A stretch of DNA of 52,132 bases, taken from positions 1 through 52,132 of the forward strand of contig DASYXI010000010.1 of assembly GCA_035934995.1 (NCBI GenBank), written 5' to 3'. A program made the position numbers and the translations under genes. Under the pieces are notes generated by a model that made no database searches, was not told where the DNA came from, and saw only the letters and a program-made list of their open reading frames with translations. Source of the stretch: REEB95 sp035934995. Its GTDB lineage: Bacteria; Pseudomonadota; Alphaproteobacteria; ATCC43930; CGMCC-115725. Shown in pieces: positions 45,125 to 52,132 of the stretch; position 1 is the first letter of the stretch, and each line of letters starts with the position of its first letter.

Positions 45125-45538
45125 TCAGCGGACGGTGCGAACGGCGATCCCGGTCATTACGAATTCCGGCATGCCCAGCATATTGTGGCCGCTAAGGGTC
45201 TTGCCCTGCGTAAGGATGAGAACGTTTGCGCCGACGCCGGCGGCGCGGTCCTTCAACTGCTGAAGCAAGCTCTCTTCCGTGGCCGTCGAGCTGCCGTGCG
45301 CGGTGACGACGCCGAGCTGCTGGTAAACCGCCGGCGGCTGGCGGGTCACCTGAATCACGCCGGTCCACGGCTTGTAGTAAGCGTTCGACGCCGGAAAGAA
45401 GTCGGTCTGGTCGCAAGCCGTGGCGGCCAAGGCCAGCGCCATGGCAGCGAGCCGGATCGCCAAACGCAGCCGCCGCGTCGCGTGGGCAGGAACAGGGGCT
45501 TCTGCGCGGGGCAAGGTTTGCAAGGCGATATCCGGCAA
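45125..45538 (-). CDS. Putative lipoprotein, RcsF/DUF4156-like
   Basis: 137 residues. A basic N-terminus and hydrophobic stretch (about 22-41) end at a lipobox-like AATAC, so the mature protein may begin at Cys42. The rest has YKPWTGVIQVTRQPPAVYQQ and a GVGANVLILTQ segment reminiscent of RcsF and DUF4156 folds; the function is unknown. It converges with the interrupted GT87 gene, 12 bases between stops. Confidence 0.6.
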   Translation of the reverse strand: MPDIALQTLPRAEAPVPAHATRRLRLAIRLAAMALALAATACDQTDFFPASNAYYKPWTGVIQVTRQPPAVYQQLGVVTAHGSSTATEESLLQQLKDRAAGVGANVLILTQGKTLSGHNMLGMPEFVMTGIAVRTVR

Positions 45539-45857
45539 GAATTTGATCCGAATGCGGCCCTTTTCTTTATCAGATCGGCCGCCAGGCGCGGAAGAACATT
45601 TACCCCGACGCCGTCGCGCGTCCGAGTGCGGCGCAGCGCCAGCAGAAATTCAATCGCGTAAATTCCAACGTCGACGTGATCGAATGACACGCGCTGATTC
45701 ACGTTGGCGACGGAATTTCGGCATCAAAGAATTCGTTGGCGCGCGACGCCATTTTCCGTGTTACACGGCATCAACGGCAGTCTCCAAGACTATCAATAAC
45801 TCACTGATTATAAAAGATATTTTAGGCACAGGTAACCGACGCCGGCCCGCGTGGCCC
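45539..45857. other. Spacer with palindrome and possible gene remnant
   Basis: About 320 bases without an intact gene. The left part has a plus-strand frame at 45547-45687, ending LYQIGRQARKNIYPD... to VDVIE, which lacks any start codon but has coding-like third positions. The right part (about 45750-45835) is AT-rich for this genome and holds the 13-bp palindrome described separately. No other family similarity was recognised. Confidence 0.5.
45756..45768. promoter_or_regulatory. Palindrome CCGTGT-T-ACACGG
   Basis: Perfect 6-1-6 inverted repeat in the AT-rich spacer upstream of the lipoprotein gene and downstream of the PepSY-like gene. It has the form of a dimeric regulator operator; the binding protein is unknown. 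Confidence 0.35.
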
Positions 45858-45898
45858 AAAAACGATCTCGCCGCCCCCGAGCAATCGAGGGCGGCGAG
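45858..45898 (-). terminator. Intrinsic terminator of the PepSY-like gene
   Basis: Stem CTCGCCGCC...GGCGGCGAG, extended inward to 14 bp with one mismatch and a GCAA loop region, followed on the minus strand by ATCGTTTTT. It lies about 40 bases after the gene's stop. Confidence 0.85.
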
Positions 45899-45940
45899 CT
45901 TTCGTTCCAACGGACTTATGCGGCCGTCAGGCGGCTCATG

Positions 45941-46471
45941 TCAGTTGAGCTTTTCTTCGACCTTCAAGGTCTTGCCGTCCTTGAGCAACGTGACTTGCGC
46001 CGTGTCGCCCGCCTTCGGCACGATCCGGATCGCTTCGTAACCCGGATTCGCCTTGACCGCTGCGGCAACCGCCTGGTCCAGCGTAACCTTGGCGTTCGCC
46101 AGGGCAGCGATCTGCTTGCCGGCGTCCTTGATGTCGTCCGGATCGGTCAGCTTCTCGTCGCTCTTCACCGTGTTCTTCTCGAAATCGATGATGACCTCAT
46201 GCGCGTCGGCGGCGTTGCCGCTCTTGCTCACGAACGTCGAGAGCTGGAAGCCGTTGTCCTCGTCGACCTCGTACTGCGCCGAGATGACCTTGCCACCGGC
46301 CGATGCGGTCTTGATCCCGTCAGCGAGCGTCACCCGCGCGTTCGGCATCATCTTGACCAAGTCCTTCATCTGCTTGCCGTACTCGAAGTCGGAATCCGCA
46401 TGCGCCACCGACAGGGTGAACGCGAGCGCGCCGACAGCCATCAATCCCAACGCCACCTTCTTGATCATCAC
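45941..46471 (-). CDS. Periplasmic PepSY-like protein
   Basis: 176 residues with a signal peptide ending SVAHA-DS at about residue 26. The mature part is lysine- and aspartate-rich, with two repeats of the PepSY type: the first ARVTLADGIKTASAGGKVIS then QYEVDEDNGFQLSTFV, the second AKVTLDQAVAAAVKANPGYE then LLKDGKTLKVEEKLN. PepSY domains are thought to inhibit proteases or bind ligands in the envelope. It lies 53 bases downstream of the RND permease on the same strand and has a strong terminator, so it is probably the last gene of the efflux operon or transcribed with it. ATG 46471 or 46468. Confidence 0.82.
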   Translation of the reverse strand: MMIKKVALGLMAVGALAFTLSVAHADSDFEYGKQMKDLVKMMPNARVTLADGIKTASAGGKVISAQYEVDEDNGFQLSTFVSKSGNAADAHEVIIDFEKNTVKSDEKLTDPDDIKDAGKQIAALANAKVTLDQAVAAAVKANPGYEAIRIVPKAGDTAQVTLLKDGKTLKVEEKLN

Positions 46472-46524
46472 TTAGTCTCCCTGGATCAGTTACGGGTTGA
46501 AGAACGTATTACGAGTAAAACCCC

Positions 46525-49500
46525 CTACTCCGCCGGCCCAGGCCGCAAACGACGCTGCGCCGCCGCCTTGAGGATATTCATCACCGGTTTCCGCTCGCGC
46601 TTATGCACGAGCAAGCCGACGAGTACCGGCATCGCCAGCAGCACCAGCGGCAACTGCACCGTGATGCCGGCGATGATCGCGATCGCGAGCGGCTGGAGCA
46701 TCTGGTCGCCCGAGCCGCTGATCGCCGCGCCCAGCGGCAACAACGCCAGGATCATCGCCAGCGTGCTCATCACAATCGGCCGCAACCGGTTGAGCGCCGC
46801 CTCGTAGATCGCCTGCCGAGGCGGCATGGTTTTCTCGAGTAGCTGAAATTCCGAGAATAGGAATATCGCCATCTCGGTCGATATGCCGATGATCATCACC
46901 ATGCCCATCATCGCCGTGATGTTGAGCTCGACGCCGGTGATCCATAGCCCGAAGAACACCGCGCTGGTCGAGATCAGTGCGCTGATGATGATCATGATCG
47001 GGATCGAGAAGCGCTCGTACAGGAACAGCAGCAGCACGATCTCGGCCAAGATCGCGGCCGCGGCGACCTTGAACATGCCGTGGATCGCCAGCTGCTGCTG
47101 CTTGTATTCGCCGCCGAGATCGTAATAGACGCCGGCAGGAACAAGGCCCGGCCGGTCGAGCACCTTCTTCACCGCGGCCACGGTCGAGCCCAAATCGTGC
47201 GCGCCGCCAATGTCGGCGGTAATGGAAACGATCTGCTGCAGGTTGTCGCGGGTGAGCTGGGCCTGGCCGCCCTCGAAATCGACCGTCGCCACCGCGCTGA
47301 GCGGGAAGAGATGACCGTCGTCGGGCGAACGGAGCGGCAGGTCCTTCAGGCTGTCGCGATAGAGCTTGCCAAGCGGCGGGTGCGCCCAGAGACGGACGCC
47401 GACGTCCTGGATCGTGCCGAGATAGGTGGTCGAGACCGAGCCTTCGATATAGCGATCAACCTGATCCTTGATGTCGGCCGCGGTGATGCTGTTCGCCGAC
47501 GCCGCCGCCGGATTGACGTTAATTTCCAAAGCGGCGCCGGTTGGCTGGACACCGTTGTTCACCGACGCCGGATCGATGCCCGGAATCTTCGAGATCGCGT
47601 CGGCGACACGGTTGGCAACTTTGGCGAGGACGCGCGGATCCTTGGCGCTCAGGTTGATGACGATCGGCTGCCGGCGGCCGACCATGTCGCCGATCATGTC
47701 GCCGAGCAACAGGTGGGTGTCGAAGTCGACGCCCGGAACCTCGTTGGTGACGTCATTGGTGATGCTGTCCATCACCTTCCAGATGTTCGGCCGCTTCGAC
47801 GGGTCGATCAAACGGACGAAAAAATCGCCCTGGAAGGCCTCGTTGAGGTCGCCGCCCAAACCGGCGCCAGTACGGCGCGAATAGGTATAGACGTAGGGAT
47901 TCTTCTTGAGGATCGCCTCGACCTGCTCGAGCTCGCGGTTGGTCTCGGCCAGCGACGTGCCTGGATCGGTCTGGTAGTCCAGCACGAAGCCGCCTTCGTC
48001 CATCTTCGGCAAAAAGCCGGTGCCGACATTGGCATAGCCGACCCAGCCGATGATCAGGAGAGCCCCGACGCCGACCGCGATCAGCCAAGGGCGCGCGAAT
48101 AGCGCATTGAGCGCCCGTTTATGGGTGCGCTTGATGGCATCTTCGCGACCGTGCGACGGATCGTGCCATTTCTGGAAGTCGACGATGCCGTGCGCGAGCA
48201 GCGGCACCACCATCGCCGTCAACGCATAAGAGATGATCAGCGATGCGGCCATCGTGATCGACAGGAACTTGAAGAACGCGCCGGTCACGCCGTCGAGGAA
48301 GGCCAACGGGATGAACATGATGATCGTCGCCAGCGACGAGCCGGTCAGTGGCGCCAGGAACTCCTTCGCCGAACCGATCACCGCGCGTTGCGGCTCGGCA
48401 ATGCCGGGCACGCCGCATCGGCGTGCGATCTGCTCGATCATGACGATGACGTCGTCGATCAATAGGCCGATCGCGGCGGCGATGCCGCCCAGCGTCATGA
48501 TGTTGAAGCTCATGCCAAGCGCCGACAACAGCACGCAGGTGACCAGCACCGACATCGGCACCACGATCATCGCGACCGACGTCGCGCGCCAGTTGCGCAG
48601 GAATCCCATAATGACGCAGCCGGCGAACACCAGGCCGATGACGATCGCTTCCTCGACCGCTTCGATCGACGAGTGGACGAGTTCAGTCTGGTCGTACCAT
48701 TTATAAAGCTGGATGGTCTTCGGCTGGGTCTTCATGAATTCGTCCAGCCGCGCCTGGACCTGACGAGCCAACGCCACGGAGTCCGCAGTCTTCTGCTGGA
48801 AGACGTCGAAGGTGACCGCCGGCTGGCCGTTGTCGTTGACCAGCAGCTTTTGCGGCACGGAGCCCATCTTGATGTCGGCGATATCGCCGAGCCGGACGAT
48901 CCCGCTCTTGCCCGTACGGATCGTGACGTTCTTGATCGAGTCGATATCCTTGTACGACCCGTTCACGACCGTCAAATATTGAAGGTAATTGTCTTCGAGC
49001 GGGCCAACCGCGTCGAGCGTATTGGTCTCTGAGATCGCGGTATCAACGTCCTTCATCGTCAGGCCGTAGACGCGAAGCTTCTGCGGATTGACGTAAACCT
49101 GGACTTCCGGCGTTTGGCCACCGAGCACGCCGACCTTGGCAATGCCCGGAATGCTGTCGAGCAGCGGCGTGATCTGGTACTTGGCGAGCTGACGCAGGTC
49201 AGCCGCCGACACCTTGTCCGAAATCAGCGCGTAGGAGACGAACGGCATGATCGCCGTCGGTGCCATTTGCAACACGTCGAACCCGGTGCCCGCCGGCAGG
49301 TCCGGCAGCTTCTGGCCGAACGCGCCCTGCACCGCCTGAAGCGCCTGCGTCATGTTCCAGCCCCAGGGGAAATCGATGAAGATTTCCGCCGAGCCGCGCG
49401 TGGTGGTCGATTCGACGTCGACGGCACCAGGCACCGCGCGACCGACCTCTTCGAGCGGTTCGGTCACGTCGATCAGCATCTGATTGGCCGGCATACTGCC

Positions 49501-49653
49501 GCTGTCGACCTCGACGCGGATGCGCGGGAAGCTGACGGTCGGGAACAGACCGACCGGCAGCGTGATGCCGGCGAACAAGCCCGCCAGTGTCAGGGCGAAC
49601 GCGATGAAGATAAGAGAACGGCGGTGTTTCTCAACCCAATCGATGAAATTCAT
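46525..49653 (-). CDS. RND efflux permease
   Basis: 1042 residues, full-length inner-membrane RND pump. Twelve membrane segments with two large periplasmic loops (about 35-335 and 555-860). The proton-relay segment 4 has GGIAAAIGLLIDDVIVMIE, with the paired aspartates of the hydrophobe/HAE type. It lacks the DFGxxxDGA signature of metal pumps. Substrates are probably hydrophobic compounds; specificity cannot be assigned. The ATG overlaps the adaptor stop (ATGA). It is downstream of outer-membrane factor and adaptor genes and upstream of the PepSY-like gene. Confidence 0.93.
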   Translation of the reverse strand: MNFIDWVEKHRRSLIFIAFALTLAGLFAGITLPVGLFPTVSFPRIRVEVDSGSMPANQMLIDVTEPLEEVGRAVPGAVDVESTTTRGSAEIFIDFPWGWNMTQALQAVQGAFGQKLPDLPAGTGFDVLQMAPTAIMPFVSYALISDKVSAADLRQLAKYQITPLLDSIPGIAKVGVLGGQTPEVQVYVNPQKLRVYGLTMKDVDTAISETNTLDAVGPLEDNYLQYLTVVNGSYKDIDSIKNVTIRTGKSGIVRLGDIADIKMGSVPQKLLVNDNGQPAVTFDVFQQKTADSVALARQVQARLDEFMKTQPKTIQLYKWYDQTELVHSSIEAVEEAIVIGLVFAGCVIMGFLRNWRATSVAMIVVPMSVLVTCVLLSALGMSFNIMTLGGIAAAIGLLIDDVIVMIEQIARRCGVPGIAEPQRAVIGSAKEFLAPLTGSSLATIIMFIPLAFLDGVTGAFFKFLSITMAASLIISYALTAMVVPLLAHGIVDFQKWHDPSHGREDAIKRTHKRALNALFARPWLIAVGVGALLIIGWVGYANVGTGFLPKMDEGGFVLDYQTDPGTSLAETNRELEQVEAILKKNPYVYTYSRRTGAGLGGDLNEAFQGDFFVRLIDPSKRPNIWKVMDSITNDVTNEVPGVDFDTHLLLGDMIGDMVGRRQPIVINLSAKDPRVLAKVANRVADAISKIPGIDPASVNNGVQPTGAALEINVNPAAASANSITAADIKDQVDRYIEGSVSTTYLGTIQDVGVRLWAHPPLGKLYRDSLKDLPLRSPDDGHLFPLSAVATVDFEGGQAQLTRDNLQQIVSITADIGGAHDLGSTVAAVKKVLDRPGLVPAGVYYDLGGEYKQQQLAIHGMFKVAAAAILAEIVLLLFLYERFSIPIMIIISALISTSAVFFGLWITGVELNITAMMGMVMIIGISTEMAIFLFSEFQLLEKTMPPRQAIYEAALNRLRPIVMSTLAMILALLPLGAAISGSGDQMLQPLAIAIIAGITVQLPLVLLAMPVLVGLLVHKRERKPVMNILKAAAQRRLRPGPAE

Positions 49654-50666
49654 TTTCCGCTCGTCCCGCTCGAGTTAGCGACCCGGAGCTTGGTGCCGTC
49701 GTCGAGCTGCTTGTTGCCTTCGAGGACGACCTGCAACTTGGGATCCAAATCGTCACCCGAAATCACGTCCTGATTGCCGTCGCTGGCAAGCACGTCCACG
49801 GCGACCTTCTTCGCAGTCATGTTGTCGCTCTGCACGACGAAGATGGTGCCGTCGTCGTCGACCAAGATCGCCGAGTGCGGCACGACGAAGCCCGATTGCT
49901 CGCCATTCTTGATGCGAGCGCGGATCATCTCGCCGATCAACAGCTTACCGGGCGGGAACGTGATTTCGGTGGGCACCAGACCGGTATCAGCATTGATCAC
50001 CGCCGAGCGGACGTTGACCTTGCCCTCGACGGCCGCGCCCGAGCCGGTGAACGGCGTCAATGTCACGGCATCACCGGCCTTCACCGACAATGCTTGTGCC
50101 GGGTCGACGCCGACCTTCACCACCAGACCATTCGGCTGGGCGATCTCGAGCAGCGAATCGCCGTGCGACACGATCGCGCCCTGCGCCGCATCGACCTTGA
50201 GAACGATGGCGTCGTACGGCGCCTTGATGGTCAGCGGACCGCTGGCGCCTTCTTCCTGAAGAACGGAGAGATCGGATTCGGCCTTGGCGAGATCGTTGGC
50301 GGTCGCGAGATGCGCCTTGGCCAGCTGGAGCGTCCGATCATAGGTGTCCTTGGCCAGCTTGTATGCGGCCTTGGTATCCGGTCCCGGCACGACGGTCACC
50401 AGCGGCGTGCCTTTGGCGACTTCCTGGCCCGTTTGAACCGCAACGGTCTGAACCCGCGCGCCGAACGGCGCCGTGATCGCCTCGCGCGCCGTCGCGGCAG
50501 GTTCGACCTGACCGAAGGCGGTGACGTAGGTCGGCAAGCTGCCTTGCTTCATGTTCGCGAGCTTGACCAGGGCGCTGGAATTGTCGCCGCCGTCGGCCCA
50601 CGCCGCGGCGGCGGCGAAAACCAGACAGGATGCGAGAGCGAGCGCGGAAAATTTCCGGAAGTTCAT
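49650..50666 (-). CDS. RND efflux periplasmic adaptor (HlyD/MFP)
   Basis: 338 residues with a signal peptide (cleavage near AWADG, residue 24). Lipoyl half-motifs flank a short helical hairpin of about 50 residues (about 99-145), followed by beta-barrel and membrane-proximal domains. VQTGQEVAKGTPLVTV and APYDAIVLKVDAAQGAIVSHGD are the paired lipoyl segments. It links the inner-membrane pump to the TolC-like channel. It overlaps both neighbours by 4 bases. It is somewhat shorter than AcrA, with no lipobox. Confidence 0.92.
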   Translation of the reverse strand: MNFRKFSALALASCLVFAAAAAWADGGDNSSALVKLANMKQGSLPTYVTAFGQVEPAATAREAITAPFGARVQTVAVQTGQEVAKGTPLVTVVPGPDTKAAYKLAKDTYDRTLQLAKAHLATANDLAKAESDLSVLQEEGASGPLTIKAPYDAIVLKVDAAQGAIVSHGDSLLEIAQPNGLVVKVGVDPAQALSVKAGDAVTLTPFTGSGAAVEGKVNVRSAVINADTGLVPTEITFPPGKLLIGEMIRARIKNGEQSGFVVPHSAILVDDDGTIFVVQSDNMTAKKVAVDVLASDGNQDVISGDDLDPKLQVVLEGNKQLDDGTKLRVANSSGTSGK

Positions 50667-52027
50667 GACCGTGTCTCCTGGTCCGGACGGGTAATTAAGG
50701 TTGGTGGGAAGCCGACGCCGAGCTCGACCGACAAGCCAAGCGCGTTTTCTTGCAGTTGCCGCTCGTAGTCGATGACATCGACCTCGCGGTCGAGCGCCGT
50801 CGACTGGAAGTCCGAGAGCGCGCGTTGATCGATATTGCCCTGATGGTAGGCGCGTTCGGCAGCGTCAAGAATCGATTTTGCCGAGTCACGCGCCTTGCGC
50901 GCCTCGACCAGATTGGCCTCGGCCGTCCGCGCCTGGATCAGCAGACTCCGGGCGGTGCCCTCGGCGTCGTCGAGCCGCGACTGATACTCGGCGTGGAGCT
51001 GCGACCGGGTCGCGTGGGTCGACGCGATCTTCGCCTGGTTACGATTGAAAATCGGCAGGTCGAAGGTGACCTGCGGTCCGACCGAGACGACTTCCGACGT
51101 ATCGGAACCGCCGGCAGCCCCCAGGGCGAAGGGGGGGAATTGGCTGAGGATCGCGACCCGCACATCTTCTTCGGCGGCATCATAACCGAGCTTGAGCGCG
51201 ACCAGATCCGGCCGCCGGGTCGGCACCGAGGCGATCAGCGGATCGATGCTGTCCGGCAGTTTGACGTCCTCCGGCTCGCTGATGACGAAGCGCGCCGTCG
51301 GCCGAAGTCCGAGCAGAGAATCGAGATCCTGCCAGTCCTTCACTTCTTGCAATTGCACGGCGGCGAGATCGCGCTGCGCGGTGGCGAGGTTGGCGAGCAG
51401 CGGCGCCGAGGTCGTCAGGTCGAGATTGCCGGCCTGGGTGGCCTTCTGCACCTCGTTGATCTCGCTCATCAGCAACGCCAGGTCGTGCCGGCGCAGGGCG
51501 ATTTCGTGATCTTCGGCGTTGAGCGCGATGGCATCCATCCGCGCCTTTTGCGCGACCTGCCATTCGTCCCAGATCGCGTCGGCACCGACCTGTTTGAAAC
51601 GCGATTCCGCGGCAGCGACCCGCGGTCCGTAGGTAATGATCGACAGGATATCCTGCGAGATCGACGCCGTCATCGCGTCGGCGATAGCGGCGCCGGGTGG
51701 CGCGCTCACCAGGGACGCGTAACTCAGGCTGACCGACGGATTCGGGAGAATTTTCTCCGTCAGCACGTCGGCGTTGGCGGCATCGATCTTGGCGCGTTGC
51801 GACGCGAGCTCGGGATCGTTGAGCACAGCGAGCAATCCGACCTGATCGGGCGTCACCGGCTTCGCCGGGTCGACCTTGCTCTGCGATGGGATCGCGAGAT
51901 TGAGCTGCGACAGATTGGACACCAAATTGGCGCGCTCGGGCAGCGGCATCGGCGTATAGGTCGAGCAACCCGCAAGCCCGACGGCGAGGCCGACAACGCC
52001 ATATTGCATCCAGCGGCGACCGTTCAT
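50663..52027 (-). CDS. TolC-family outer-membrane efflux lipoprotein
   Basis: 454 residues. The signal peptide ends in the lipobox GLAVGLAGC, so the channel is lipid-anchored, as in NodT/OprM. Two repeated OEP domains follow, the first around 80-240 and the second around 260-430, with ATRSQLHAEYQSRLDDAEG and DAAERAYHQGNIDQRALSDF typical of the family. The start MNGRRWMQYG at 52027 is preferred; upstream residues to 52069 do not look like a signal peptide. First gene of the tripartite operon; its promoter lies beyond about 52030, near the window edge. Confidence 0.92.
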   Translation of the reverse strand: MNGRRWMQYGVVGLAVGLAGCSTYTPMPLPERANLVSNLSQLNLAIPSQSKVDPAKPVTPDQVGLLAVLNDPELASQRAKIDAANADVLTEKILPNPSVSLSYASLVSAPPGAAIADAMTASISQDILSIITYGPRVAAAESRFKQVGADAIWDEWQVAQKARMDAIALNAEDHEIALRRHDLALLMSEINEVQKATQAGNLDLTTSAPLLANLATAQRDLAAVQLQEVKDWQDLDSLLGLRPTARFVISEPEDVKLPDSIDPLIASVPTRRPDLVALKLGYDAAEEDVRVAILSQFPPFALGAAGGSDTSEVVSVGPQVTFDLPIFNRNQAKIASTHATRSQLHAEYQSRLDDAEGTARSLLIQARTAEANLVEARKARDSAKSILDAAERAYHQGNIDQRALSDFQSTALDREVDVIDYERQLQENALGLSVELGVGFPPTLITRPDQETRS

Positions 52028-52132
52028 GGCGTCGTCCCGAACGGACAGAAACGCGAACGCGCGTGACACGCGATCAGCGACATCGAATTGTTATTCCAGC
52101 ACTGCGCGCACCCGCCCTGCTCGGCGCGTGCG
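52028..52132. other. Upstream region of the RND operon, window edge
   Basis: 105 bases before the OMF gene. I see no further gene and no clear -35/-10 pair; the sequence stops before any regulator gene could be seen. Confidence 0.4.

Noticed and set aside
47080..48102. 340-codon plus-strand frame inside the RND permease
   Set aside because: Antisense shadow; the permease frame is complete with known motifs.

Overview
The window is a GC-rich stretch of an alphaproteobacterial chromosome. The evidence is the backbone gene order (tRNA-Leu, tig, clpP, clpX, lon, hupB, tRNA-Val, then tRNA-Asp and a complete-order nuo operon), a glnB-glnA pair with a sigma-54 promoter, and the protein sequences. 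It resembles Rhodospirillales/Hyphomicrobiales-type genomes, but I cannot name a genus. Starts were chosen from ribosome-binding sites, ATGA or 8-nt overlaps with the upstream gene, and family lengths. Everything was read by eye, with no database search.

Layout. 1-12621 (minus): respiratory complex I, nuoA to nuoM in canonical order plus the 5' tip of nuoN at the window edge, most junctions overlapping or nearly touching. 12687-12763: tRNA-Asp. 12764-17969: an accessory block between tRNA-Asp and tRNA-Val, holding a GT2 glycosyltransferase, a PMT-type membrane glycosyltransferase, an acyltransferase-3, a DUF6197 protein and a GIY-YIG protein. 17970-24776 (minus): tRNA-Val, HU, Lon, ClpX, ClpP, trigger factor and tRNA-Leu, i.e. 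protein quality control. 24962-27869 (minus): malonyl-CoA decarboxylase coupled to the NAD(P)HX repair enzyme. 27921-31662 (plus): tRNA-His, an aminotransferase and the nitrogen pair glnB-glnA, ended by a strong terminator.

31807-35131 (plus): an OxlT-like MFS transporter, an acetamidase/formamidase-family protein, and a diphthine-ammonia-ligase-like ATP pyrophosphatase coupled to it by an ATGA overlap. This is the most unusual enzymatic association in the window. 35361-40342: a thioesterase, ParE, a divergent azoreductase/LysR pair and an alpha/beta hydrolase. 40487-43838 (plus): an RhlE-type helicase, a stand-alone Lrp/AsnC ligand-binding domain, and a ferredoxin reductase overlapping a Rieske ferredoxin. 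43925-45112: a GT87-like membrane protein gene interrupted by one in-frame TAG. 45125-52027 (minus): a small lipoprotein, a PepSY-like periplasmic protein with its own terminator, and an RND tripartite efflux operon (TolC-type lipoprotein, adaptor, permease) joined by ATGA overlaps.

Most of the window is housekeeping. The best leads are the amidase/ATP-pyrophosphatase module, the surface-sugar block between the two tRNA genes, the amber-interrupted GT87 gene, the PepSY protein next to the RND pump, and several palindromes and hairpins in short spacers.
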